Source: Cherax quadricarinatus (taxonomy: Eukaryota > Arthropoda > Malacostraca > Decapoda > Parastacidae). Taken from it: DNA of 64,000 bases. Location of the stretch: NCBI RefSeq assembly GCF_038502225.1, contig NW_027196937.1:1-64000 (forward strand), in the 5' to 3' direction. The position numbers and the translations under genes are program-made. The notes below the pieces were generated by a model. The model made no database searches and was not told where the DNA came from. It saw only the letters and a program-made list of their open reading frames with translations. The stretch's first letter is position 1. Every line of letters begins with the position of its first letter. Shown here one piece after another: positions 34,333 to 44,016 of this stretch.

Positions 34333-34556
34333 ATTACTAAGTTGTGGAATTGATCAAACGTCGTCGATGACAGATTAACCAACCTGTTCTGTAGAAGCTA
34401 TTTCCGTAACACCTGTTTACTGAGGCACTTCCGTAGAAACACAAACTTAATGACGCTGTTTGGGTTTTAAGAACATATCTGTAAGAGAAACAGCAGAGGC
34501 AGAGGAAGGAAAATGTCTAGAGAATTGGGATAAGAATTATCATGTGGTATTCATAT
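34333..34556. other. Unassigned interval
   Basis: Nothing recognised. Confidence 0.3.
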
Positions 34557-34770
34557 TATGCAAAAATATCGAGAACAAGCGATACAAGATGCACAACAAC
34601 TGGGGGAGTTGAATATTAGCTCTTGGCCTTTCTTGTTGCAATCAATACATCATAAGGAGCTACCAACCATTATGCAAAAATATCGAGAACAAGCGATACA
34701 AGATGCACAACAAAGAATATTAGCTCTTGGCCTTTCTTGTTGCAATCAATACATCATAAGGAGCTACCAA
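34557..34770. repeat. 114-bp direct duplication
   Basis: The segment beginning 'tatgcaaaaatatcgagaac' at 34557 recurs at 34671 with a 15-bp deletion ('ctgggggagttg' is missing in the second copy). It leads straight into the 28-bp array. Confidence 0.93.
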
Positions 34771-35250
34771 CCAGTACCAAGTTCCCCAGGCATACCAACC
34801 AGTACCAAGTGCCCCAGGCATACCCCAGGCATACCAACCAGTACCAAGTTCCCCAGGCATACCAACCAGTACCAAGTTGCCCCAGGGTACCAAGTGCCCC
34901 AGACATACCAACCAGTACCAAGTGCCCCAGACATACCAACCAGTACCAAGTACCCCAGGCATACCAACCAGTACCAAGTGCCCCAGACATACCAACCAGT
35001 ACCAAGTGCCCCAGGCATACCAACCAGTACCAAGTACCCCAGGCATACCAACCAGTACCAAGTGCCCCAGGCATACCAACCAGTACCAAGTGCCCCAGGC
35101 ATACCAAACAGTACAAAGTTCCACAGGCATACCCAGTCAGGCATACCAACCAGTACCAAGTGCCCCAGGCATACCAACCAGTACTAAGTTCCTCAGGCAT
35201 ACCAACCAGTACCAAATGCCCCAGGCATACCAACCACAGGTACCACAGGG
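34771..35250. repeat. 28-bp minisatellite, about 16 copies
   Basis: Unit of 28 bp, 'ccaggcataccaaccagtac' plus 'caagtgcc' (variants 'agttcc', 'agtacc'). Some copies are shortened ('cataccccaggcat' near 34820, 'cccagtcaggcat' near 35130). Because 28 is not a multiple of 3, one array is translated as a 28-residue repeat that looks the same in every frame, and five or more of the six frames are open. No coding evidence. Confidence 0.97.
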
Positions 35251-35255
35251 ATTTC

Positions 35256-36512
35256 ATTTGTACCTGAGTTCTTAATTTAAATAATGGAATGGAAGGAGAT
35301 TTAAACTCTTGTCCAGAACTATAAAAATTCAGCTACCAGAGTTGTAATTAGGGTAATTATCCAGCCAGCACTTCTACGTCATGGTTACATCAGTTACACA
35401 TGTCTGCCACGCTACCGTTTTATTTTCCACAATCCCACATTTATTCTCATAAACCTCAAAGTTATTTACAGTAGCCTCTAAACCGAAGATATGTCATAAT
35501 GAACGATAGATAAAGAATAAAAGAAGAATGAACGAAGACTGACAATGGAGCAGCGAGTAGCCAGCTCAGCGCAATAACCATTCAACCACCAGAGTTCTAA
35601 ATAAGTTTATTTTACAACCAACACTTTTGTGACTTAGTTTCATCAGTGGTCTATAAAAACAGAAGAATGGACAGGGAATCGAACTGCGTGTGGCAAGTTC
35701 ACTGCTGTGCTATTCAATCATAAAAGTTTTAATTGGATAAGTTTACAAAGAGCACTTCAACAGCGAGGAAACAAGCTCCTGGCCCCGCTGTTGATTATGT
35801 GGGGAATATTTTTTCTTAACCTTATTCTTTAGGCACACACCTGGAGTCTTAGTCGATTTATATTGGTATTGGTTACAGCCACTATCATCAACTAACAAAG
35901 ATGTTCCTACAGACAAATACAAGGAATGTTCCCATCGGTAGTCCTTAATAATTCAGTAGAATGTTGGTGAATCGAAAATGGTGAGTGAAGAAGCGAGCTG
36001 AGTCAGTCTGGAGACGTGGATGGGGGGAGGTGGTAGCTCTTCTGACTTGTTCGTCTACTGCTTGACGTGTTGGACTTGTAAGGTGAGATTGCGAGAGAGA
36101 GGGGGGTTTAACAGACAAGCAGAGCAGCACAGACACAAAACTGCATTCACCTATTAATATGAAAATTCACGTCTGGTACAGAGGCAAAGTGTTGTTGGCT
36201 AAGATACTAGAGTAGCGGCTCTTAGTGTTACATGAAGCATTTAACTTTGTTCTTACAATGTATATAATCGTCAATTAGTCTGAAAGCAGTTTTAGGGGTT
36301 TCCTCACACGATATTCATGATTAGTGAGAGTTTGAATTCTTTCAAGTTTGCTTTAATACAGAAAAAAAATAGAAGATTACAGAATCCTTATTACGAGGCA
36401 TCGTACGATAACAAATACATACTGCTTGTCAAAAGTCTATTTTATTTTCTAACTCCGATTCTGAATAACTTCAAATTTTCAATGCTGGTTTACCTTACCT
36501 GCAAAAAGATTC
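35256..36512. other. No recognisable gene
   Basis: About 1.26 kb of unique-looking sequence. Short frames only. The words 'agcgcaataaccattcaaccacc' style near 35570 and 'ttgctattcaatcataa' near 35710 suggest an old repeat pair but I cannot assign it. Confidence 0.3.
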
Positions 36513-38127
36513 AGATATATATCAGGCAGTGCAGGTGCCACAAAGTTCAGACTTATATCAGGCAGTGCAGGTGCCACAAAGTTCAGACTTATATCAGGCA
36601 GTGCAGGTGCCACAAAGTTCAGACTTATATCAGGCAGTGCAGGTGCCACAAAGTTCAGACTTATATCAGGCAGTGCAGGTGCCACAAAGTTCAGACTTAT
36701 ATCAGGCAGTGCAGGTGCCACAAAGTTCAGACTTATATCAGGCAGTGCAGGTGCCACAAAGTTCAGACTTATATCAGGCAGTGCAGGTGCCACAAAGTTC
36801 AGACTTATATCAGGCAGTGCAGGTGCCACAAAGTTCAGACTTATATCAGGCAGTGCAGGTGCCACAAAGTTCAGACTTATATCAGGCAGTGCAGGTGCCA
36901 CAAAGTTCAGACTTATATCAGGCAGTGCAGGTGCCACAAAGTTCAGACTTATATCAGGCAGTGCAGGTGCCACAAAGTTCAGACTTATATGGTGCCACAA
37001 AGTTCAGACTTATATCAGGCAGTGCAGGTGCCACAAAGTTCAGACTTATATCGGGCAGTGCAGGTGCCACAAAGTTCAGACTTATATCAGGCAGTGCAGG
37101 TGCCACAAAGTTCAGACTTATATCAGGCAGTCAGATTTATATCAGGCAGTGCAGTGCAGGTGCCATGAAGTTCAGACTTATATCAGGCAGTGCAGGTGCC
37201 ACAAAGTTCAGACTTATATCAGGCAGTGCAGGTGCCACAAAGTTCAGACTTATATCAGGCAGTGCAGGTGCCACAAAGTTCAGACTTATATCAGGCAGTG
37301 CAGGTGCCACAAAGTTCAGACTTATATCAGGCAGTGCAGGTGCCACAAAGTTCAGACTTATATCAGGCAGTGCAGGTGCCACAAAGTTCAGACTTATATC
37401 AGGCAGTGCAGGTGCCACAAAGTTCAGACTTATATCAGGCAGTGCAGGTGCCACAAAGTTCAGACTTATATCAGGCAGTGCAGGTGCCACAAAGTTCAGA
37501 CTTATATCAGGCAGTGCAGGTGCCACAAAGTTCAGACTTATATCAGGCAGTGCCACAAAGTTCAGACTTATATCAGGCAGTGCAGGTGCCACAAAGTTCA
37601 GACTTATATCAGGCAGTGCAGGTGCCACAAAGTTCAGACTTATATCAGGCAGTGCAGGTGCCACAAAGTTCAGACTTATATCAGGCAGTGCAGGTGCCAC
37701 AAAGTTCAGACTTATATCAGGCAGTGCAGGTGCCACAAAGTTCAGACTTATATCAGGCAGTGCAGGTGCCACAAAGTTCAGACTTATATCAGGCAGTGCA
37801 GGTGCCACAAAGTTCAGACTTATATCAGGCAGTGCAGGTGCCACAAAGTTCAGACTTTATCAGGCAGTCAGTGCAGTGACTTATATCAGGCAGTGCAGGT
37901 GCCACAAAGTTCAGACTTATATCAGGCAGTGCAGGTGCCACAAAGTTCAGACTTATATCAGGCAGTGCAGGTGCCACAAAGTTCAGACTTATATCAGGCA
38001 GTGCAGGTGCCACAAAGTTCAGACTTATATCAGGCAGTGCAGGTGCCACAAAGTTCAGACTTATATCAGGCAGTGCAGGTGCCACAAAGTTCAGACTTAT
38101 ATCAGGCAGTGCAGGTGCCACAAAGTC
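36513..38127. repeat. 36-bp satellite, about 45 copies
   Basis: Homogeneous tandem array with unit 'cttatatcaggcagtgcagg' plus 'tgccacaaagttcaga'. Nearly every unit is identical. The irregular sites are near 36990 (a jump that drops 'caggcagtgcag'), 37050 (one t to g change... 'tcgggcag'), 37128-37162 (insertion of a partial unit and 'catgaag'), 37551 (loss of 'aggtgc'-type block) and 37854-37882 (deletion with extra 'gcagtcagt'). These divide it into blocks. The 36-bp period gives 12-residue repeats in all frames on plus and in one on minus, so long open frames (up to 539 codons) are a by-product. The homogeneity indicates recent amplification or ongoing homogenisation. Confidence 0.98.
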
Positions 38128-38423
38128 AGTTTTATAGACCAAATGTAACATTGGTTTCATTGCTATAAAATGTAATCACCAGATCCACCTCAAACTCTCA
38201 ACACTTGTGTGTCCAACATGTTACTGGACTGTCTTGATGTTAATTCGATAACCTTATTAAAAATTGTGACATTATTATATATCCTCCAACTTGCGATTAT
38301 CTATTCTGAACGACTCTAAGTTTTACACACTTCTAGGCTGTTTTGATGCTTGTAAAGCAACATACATATAAAAGTTAGGATTATTAGTTTATGCGCAATA
38401 AGCGGAGAATGTCTCATCTGATC

Positions 38424-38425
<2 letters not shown>
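38128..38425. other. Unassigned AT-rich flank of satellite
   Basis: Nothing recognised. Confidence 0.3.

Positions 38426-38512
<87 letters not shown>
38426..38512. repeat. (AAT)n-(ATT)n palindromic trinucleotide tract
   Basis: About 42 bp of 'aat' repeat followed directly by about 45 bp of 'att' repeat, making a self-complementary tract that could extrude as a hairpin. Confidence 0.97.
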
Positions 38513-38513
<1 letters not shown>

Positions 38514-39009
38514 GCAGTGTAATCCCCAAGTTGACAATTTTGTTACACAAATTGAAAAATTGGTTTCTGTGTAATAATTGCAAAATACTTATTCTAACTG
38601 TATGTAAAATTTCGAATAAGGTGTATTTTATTTAAAGTGTTTTGGACTGTGCAAGTTTTGTTTGCTAAATTCATTAAATAAATTAAGATAAGAATGTTTT
38701 TTGATACCGACTTCAAATTTAATGCTGCTGAGTCTTATTTAACGAAGATTAAGATACTTAGGACTTTTTAGGTTCTAATTTGCTAATATTTTATTATAAA
38801 AATTTAGTGTTTCATACTTTTCCTTCTGTAATATTAATAAATTTGAGTATTAAGCTGACAAAAAAAATGGATATTTGTATTGTCTTAAAAATGACTTACA
38901 TGATTTTTAGAGAGATTATTTTAATGCTTATCAAACATCATCAAAAAAAATAGACGTTTAACAATAGATTCTGATATTTCTGTGAGTTTTATAAGTCATT
39001 ATATTCCAC
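38513..39009. other. AT-rich interval, nothing recognised
   Basis: No supported gene. Confidence 0.3.
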
Positions 39010-39690
39010 TAAATATCAGTGATATAACTCTCCTTAGCGCATCTCAGTCCATCTTAGTGGAAAATGTTGTCATTCTGTAGAACGGAGACCAGAAATGAGC
39101 TGCATAATTTAAGTGAGGCCTTGTTAATGATGTATAGAGCTGTAGTATAACCTCTGAACTCTTATTGCATATACTTTTTGATATAAATCCTACCAATCTG
39201 TTAGCCTTATTACACGCACTCGGGCACTTCTCTCCTGGCTTTAGGTTGCTGCTTACCATAATTTCTGTAATGTCAAATTCCGTATTATTCAGAGTGTAAG
39301 TGCAAGGCATATTCATATTCGCAAGCATGAGGACCTGGCACTTAACTACATTGAACTGCATCTGCCACTTTAATGATAACGATATTAGCTTGCCCAAATC
39401 CTCCTGAAGTTTAGCGGCATCTTCCTCTAAATCTCTTATTCCGCCTGCTTTTTAGTCGTCAGTAAATTTGGTTGTATCACTTAGCATTCCCTCATCAAGG
39501 TCATTAATACATATCACTAACAACAATGGGCCTAAAACTGATCCTTATGGGATGCCACATGTGACTGATCCTCACTCAGATTTTACAATATTTATGCATA
39601 CTCTCTGCTTCCCATTAGTTAGCCTCGTTCCATGAAAGGACTTTTTCCCTAATATTACGAGCAACCACCTTTTTTAACAATATTTTGTGT
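39010..39690 (-). pseudogene. Decayed CR1-B-like RT C-terminal part
   Basis: Minus-strand relic. The open frame 39397-39044 has 'LKWQMQFNVVKCQVL', 'NLKPGEKCPSACNKANRLVGFISKSI' and 'LTRPHLNYAAHFWSPFYRM', matching CR1-B with many substitutions. Upstream (39690-39400) motif C and motif B regions are recognisable but shifted. The 3' end is missing. Confidence 0.75.
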
Positions 39691-39699
39691 ATCACTATC

Positions 39700-41330
39700 A
39701 AGAGCTGTTATTGGCGTACGCCTCAGGGGATGTGCTTGGTATGATACTCACCCCAAGAACATTTTTCCATGAGTGAGGTTTGCAGTCTTTGACCTTCGTA
39801 TGCGATATTCTTTGTCCTTTCCCACTTCTGAATCAATCCCTACCGTCATATTACTCACATATACGAGAAACAGCACCGGCCCCAGGACTGACCCTAGTGG
39901 AACCACACTCTACCGACACATTCGCCTACTCTGAGATCTCGCTATGTACCATCCCTAGTTATTTCCTTCCTGATACATTCAAGTGCTTTTCTTGCTATTC
40001 CTGCCTACTTCTCTGGATTTTTCACCAATCTCTTTTGCCGAGCAGTGTCGAACGCTTTCTCACAAGAAGATGCGGTCTACTCTTCCCTCTTTGTCCTGAT
40101 TTACTTCTGTTACCTTGTTGTAGAACTCCGGTAGGTTTGTGGTGCAGGATTTCTCATAACTGAAGCAGTGCTGGTTGTCCTGTTTGATCTCATTCCTTTC
40201 TAGGTGTTCCACCGCTCTTCTGATAATCTTCATGACTTTACATATTATACAAGTCAGTGACAATAGTCTGTAGTTCAGTGCTACTAAAAAATAGGGACTG
40301 CATTTGCTGTCTTCCATACCTCAAGTAGTTGCTTTGTTTCGATAGATTTGTTGATTGTTGTTAGCTGCATCCACAGTATCTCTGTTTCCTCTCTCAGGAC
40401 CTATGGGGAAATATTATCTGGGCCCACCGCATTCGAGGTATCTAGTTTACATAGCAGTTTCGTCACCTTCTCCTCCTCGGTTGTGTGTAGTGCGTCCAGC
40501 ACTTTCTGTTGTACTCTACCACCTCAGTTTGCTGGAAGCCTCTCTGTCCCCACTGAGAAAACCTCCTTAAATCTCTTACTGAGCTCTTCATATACTTCCT
40601 GGTAATTTCCCTCCTTCTCTCAGCCTGATTACCTAGTTCTTGACTGTTTTATATCCTCTTGATAAGACTATAACAACTTTGGGTCAGATTCAGCTATCGA
40701 TGCTATATCATTCTTAAATTGCCGCTGGGCTTCCCTCAATATCCATGCATATTCTTTTCTGGCTCTTCTGCTCAGCTCTTTGTATTCCCGAGTCCTTTGT
40801 CTTCTATACTTCTTCCATGATCTAGCACAATTGGCTTTGGCCTCTCTGCACCTCCCGGTAAACCATAGACTCACTCTAGTTTTCACATTGCTTCTTTACC
40901 CTTAGGTACAAACTTCTGCTTTGCCTCCCTGCATTTTGTGCTCACGTGTTCCATCATTTAATTTAATGTCTTTTCTCTACTTGTAACCTCCAGTCTGAAG
41001 TGTTCCTATGTAGTCATCTGCTTTCTCTCTGCCCAGTCCTCCCATTTCTTCAAAACTCCACTGGTTTTTGATGAGCAATGCAACTTCTCCTTCCCCTCTA
41101 TTCCCTGCGAACAGGGACACTTCTGAGTCTATCCCTTTCGTCATGTCATTCCCATATACCAAAAACAGCACTGGTCCTAAGACCCGGCTTGTCACAGGCG
41201 CCCACTCTGACACCTCGTCACGTTGTTGCCTCCGTCAGGTTTTCTCTGATCCATTGCAATGTCCTTCCTGTTATGTGTGCCTGATCCTGTAGCTTTTGCA
41301 CTAATCTCTTGAATGTAGTTTGTGCACAAT
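39700..41330 (-). pseudogene. Decayed CR1-A mosaic
   Basis: Minus-strand CR1-A pieces joined in a rearranged order. 39700-40400 covers RT palm and fingers with deletions. 40400-40900 holds linker sequence, including a frame with 'KTRVSLWFTGRCREAKANC' and 'YKELSRRARKEYAW'. 40975-41095 is a fragment of the endonuclease ('VALLIKNQWSFEEM'). 41098-41315 is again RT around motifs B and C ('SEWAPVTS', '[23 protein letters not shown]'). At least two copies or a rearrangement are needed to explain this. It ends near a short GT-rich stretch at 41335. Confidence 0.65.
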
Positions 41331-41351
41331 AAACGTGTGTGTGTATGTGTG

Positions 41352-41475
41352 TTTACTCACCTAATTGTGATAGCAGGGGTCGATTCACAGAACCTGGCCC
41401 CACCTCTTCGCTGGTCACTCCTAAGTTCACTCTCTCCCTGTTTCATGAGCTTTATCATATATCTGTGTATATGCG

Positions 41476-41477
<2 letters not shown>
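41352..41477 (-). mobile_element. CR1-A 3' fragment, 126 bp
   Basis: Begins at the terminal 'actcacctaattgtg' block and stops after the last codons of the element ('catgagctttatcatat'), immediately followed by (GT)n. First member of the nested cluster. Confidence 0.85.

Positions 41478-41523
<46 letters not shown>
41478..41523. repeat. (GT)n microsatellite
   Basis: GT tract between two CR1-A terminal fragments. Confidence 0.97.
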
Positions 41524-41528
<5 letters not shown>

Positions 41529-41561
41529 CACCTAATTGTGATTATAAGGGTCGAGTGACAG

Positions 41562-41562
<1 letters not shown>
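41524..41562 (-). mobile_element. CR1-A terminal fragment, about 39 bp
   Basis: Only the extreme 3' end of the element: from 'actcacctaattgtg' to 'gggtcgagtgacagct', with GT repeats on both sides. Nearly identical to 41666-41704. Confidence 0.75.

Positions 41563-41618
<56 letters not shown>
41563..41618. repeat. (GT)n microsatellite
   Basis: GT tract between two CR1-A terminal fragments. Confidence 0.97.
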
Positions 41619-41622
<4 letters not shown>

Positions 41623-41651
41623 CACCTAGTTGAGGTTGCAGGGGTCGAGTG
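41619..41651 (-). mobile_element. CR1-A terminal fragment, about 33 bp
   Basis: From 'aatcacctagttgagg' to 'caggggtcgag', bounded by GT repeats on both sides. It belongs to the 'ctagttgag' subfamily seen at 4446 and 42080. Confidence 0.75.
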
Positions 41652-41665
41652 TGTGTATGTGTGCG

Positions 41666-41704
41666 CGCTCACCTAATTGTGATTTCAAGGGTCGAGTGAC
41701 AGCT
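41666..41704 (-). mobile_element. CR1-A terminal fragment, about 39 bp
   Basis: 'ctcacctaattgtgat' to 'gtcgagtgacagct', bounded by GT-rich sequence ('tgtgcgcg' on the left). The same 5' cut point as 41524-41562 suggests either a shared origin by local duplication or a preferred stop. Confidence 0.75.
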
Positions 41705-41738
41705 GTGTGTGTGTGTGTGTGTGTGTATGTGTGCGTGT
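41705..41738. repeat. (GT)n microsatellite
   Basis: Short imperfect GT tract. Confidence 0.95.
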
Positions 41739-41987
41739 GTATTCACCTATTTGTACTCACCTATTTGTGGTTGCAGGGGTCGAGACTCAGTTCCTGGCCC
41801 CGCCTCTTCACTGACCGCTACTAGGCCCTCTCTCTCCCTGCTCCATGAGCTTTATCATACCTCGTCTTAAAACTATGTACGGTTCCTGCCCCCACCACCT
41901 CACTTTCCAGACTATTCCACTTCCTGACAAATCGGTGACTGCAGAAAAACTTCCTAACATCCCTTTGACTCATCTGAATCTTCAACT

Positions 41988-41988
<1 letters not shown>
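41739..41988 (-). mobile_element. CR1-A 3' fragment, 250 bp
   Basis: Two 14-bp terminal units ('actcacctatttgt'), 3' UTR and the last about 50 codons. It is cut in coding sequence ('cttcaactgtgtgag') where the next (GT)n starts. Confidence 0.88.

Positions 41989-42079
<91 letters not shown>
41989..42079. repeat. (GT)n microsatellite
   Basis: Pure GT tract of about 90 bp. Confidence 0.98.
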
Positions 42080-42082
<3 letters not shown>

Positions 42083-42389
42083 CACCTAGTTGAGATTGCA
42101 GAGGTTGGGTCCTAGCTCCTGGCCCCGCCTCTTCACTGGTCGCTACTAGGTCACTCTCCCTGAAACGTGAGCCTTATCATACCTCGTCTTAAAGCTATGT
42201 ATGGATCCTGCCTCCACTACATCACTTCCCAAACTATTCCACTTCCTGACTACTCTGTGGCTGAAGAAATACTTCCTAACATCCCTGTGATGTATCTGTG
42301 TTTTCTTCAACTTCCAACTGTGTCCCCTTGCTGCTGTGTCCCATCTCTGGAACATCCTGTCTTTGTCCACTTCGTCACTTCCTCTCAGT
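42080..42389 (-). mobile_element. CR1-A 3' fragment, 310 bp
   Basis: 3' end of the 'ctagttgag' subfamily with the last about 75 codons open (42370-42146: 'DRMFQRWDTAARGHSWKLK', 'KYFFSHRVVRKWNSLG'). It is cut at (GT)n on the 5' side. An extra Lys codon appears near 'KLKKTQ'. Confidence 0.88.
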
Positions 42390-42421
42390 GCGTGTGTCTG
42401 TGTGTGTGTGTGTGTGTGTGT
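42390..42421. repeat. (GT)n microsatellite
   Basis: Short GT tract separating two CR1-A fragments. Confidence 0.96.
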
Positions 42422-43642
42422 GTACTCACCTATTTATCGAGGCTCAGCTCCTGGCCCCGCCTCTTAACTGATTTGTGGTTGCAGGGGTCGAGGCTCAGCT
42501 CCTGGGCCTCTTCACTGATCGCTACTAGGTCCTCTCCTCTGCTCCATGAGCTTTATCATACCTCGTCTTAAAGCTATGTATGGTTCCTGCCTCAACTACC
42601 TCACTTTCCATACTGACAACTGTTGACTCATCTGAATCTTCAATTTCCAATTGTGACCCCTTGTTTCTGTGTCCCATCTCTGGAACATCCTGTCTCTGTC
42701 CACCTTATCTATTCCTCGCAATATTTTCTATGTCGTTATCATGTCTCCCCTAACCTTCCTGTCCTCCAGTGTCGTCAGGCCTGTTTCCCTTAACCTTTCT
42801 TCGTAGGACATTACCCTTAGCTCTGGAACTAGCCTTGTTGCAAACCTTTGCACTTTCTCTATTTTCTTGACGTGCTTGACCAGGTGTGAGTTCCAAACTG
42901 GTCCTGCATACTCCAGTATGGGCCTGATGTACAAGGTGTAAAATGTCCTGAACGATTCCTTACTGAGGCATCGGTACGCTGTTCTTAGATTTGCCAGGCG
43001 CCCATATGCTGCAGCAGTTATCTGGTTGATGTGTGCTCCCGGAGACGTGCTCGGTATTATACTCACCCCAAGATCTTTCTCCTTGAGTGAGGTTTGCAGT
43101 CTCTGGCCACCTATCCTATACTCTGTCTGCGGTCTTCTTGCCCTTCCCCGATCTTCATGACTTTGCATTTGGCTGGGTTAAATTCAAGTAGCCAATTGCT
43201 GGACCACGTGTTCAGCCTGTCCAGGTCCCTTTGGAGTCCTGCCTAGTCCTCATCTGATTTAATTCTCCACATTAACTTCACATCATCTGCGAACAGGGAC
43301 ACTTCTGAGTCTATCCCTTCCGTCATGTCATTCACATATACCAAAAACAGCACTGGTCCTAGGACTGACCCCTGTGGGACCCCGCTCGTCACAGGCGCCT
43401 ATTGTGATACCTCATCACGTACCATGACTCGTCGTTGCCTCCCTGTCAGGTATTCTCTGATCCATTGCAGTGCCCTTCCCGTTATACGCGCCTGATCCTC
43501 TAGCTTCTGCACAAATCTCTTGTGAGAAACTTTGTCGAAGGTCTTCTTGCAGTCCAAGAAAATGCAGTCAACCCACCCCTCTCTCTCTCGTGTTATACGT
43601 CCTTTACATTGTCATAAAACTCCAGGAGGTTTGTGACACAGG
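42422..43642 (-). pseudogene. CR1-A RT C-terminal half and 3' end, 1.2 kb
   Basis: Minus-strand copy from before RT motif A to the 3' end. The 3' UTR holds an internal duplication (42430-42500, the 'gcaggggtcgaggctcag' block twice). The frame 43168-42728 covers 'RRPQTEYRIGGQRLQTSLKEKDLG' to 'EERLRETGLTTLEDRK'. Upstream in another frame motif C ('FADDVKL') and motif B ('[11 protein letters not shown]') are intact. The last about 70 codons are damaged by deletions near 42610. It is 5'-truncated at 43642 next to (GT)n. Confidence 0.85.
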
Positions 43643-43649
43643 ATTTGCC

Positions 43650-43683
<34 letters not shown>

Positions 43684-43691
43684 GGTACGTA
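43643..43691. repeat. (GT)n microsatellite
   Basis: GT tract with a 'gcgtgggtacgtacg' end. Confidence 0.95.
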
Positions 43692-43734
43692 CGTACTCAC
43701 CTAATTGTGATTTCAGAGGTCGAGTGATAACTGT
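43692..43734 (-). mobile_element. CR1-A terminal fragment, about 40 bp
   Basis: 'actcacctaattgtgat' to 'gtcgagtgataactg'. It joins directly to the next copy's 3' end without a long GT tract between (only 'gt' is left). Confidence 0.7.
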
Positions 43735-44013
43735 ACTCACCTATTTGTACTTACCTATTTGTTGTTGCAGGGGTCGAGACTCAGCTCCTGGCCCCGCCTC
43801 CTCACTCACCGCTACTGGGTCTTCCCTCACCCTTCTCCATGAGCTTTATCATACCTCGTTTTAAAACTATGCATGAATCCTGCCAGACTATTCCACTTCC
43901 TAACAAGTCTATGGCTGAAGAAATACTTCCTAACATCCCTTTGATTCATGTGAGTCTTCATTTTCCAATTGTGACCCCTTGTCTCTGTGTCCCATCCTCT
44001 TTGTCTACCTTGT
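43735..44013 (-). mobile_element. CR1-A 3' fragment, 280 bp
   Basis: Two terminal units ('actcacctatttgt', 'acttacctatttgt'), 3' UTR and coding remains with short deletions. The 5' cut lies in 'tgtctacctt', followed by a 4-bp GT remnant. Confidence 0.82.
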
Positions 44014-44016
44014 GTG

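Noticed and set aside
34558..35275. Pro/Tyr-rich repeat protein (shell-matrix or adhesive-like) in the 28-bp array
   Set aside because: The same residues appear in several frames and on both strands because the period is 28 bp. Tempting composition, but no evidence for coding.
36529..38148. 539-codon open frame as a repetitive structural protein gene
   Set aside because: It lies wholly within the 36-bp satellite; a period divisible by 3 leaves most frames open. No start context, non-repetitive domain or splice signals.
38316..38583. Poly-Ile / poly-Asn proteins
   Set aside because: Translations of the (AAT)n-(ATT)n tract.
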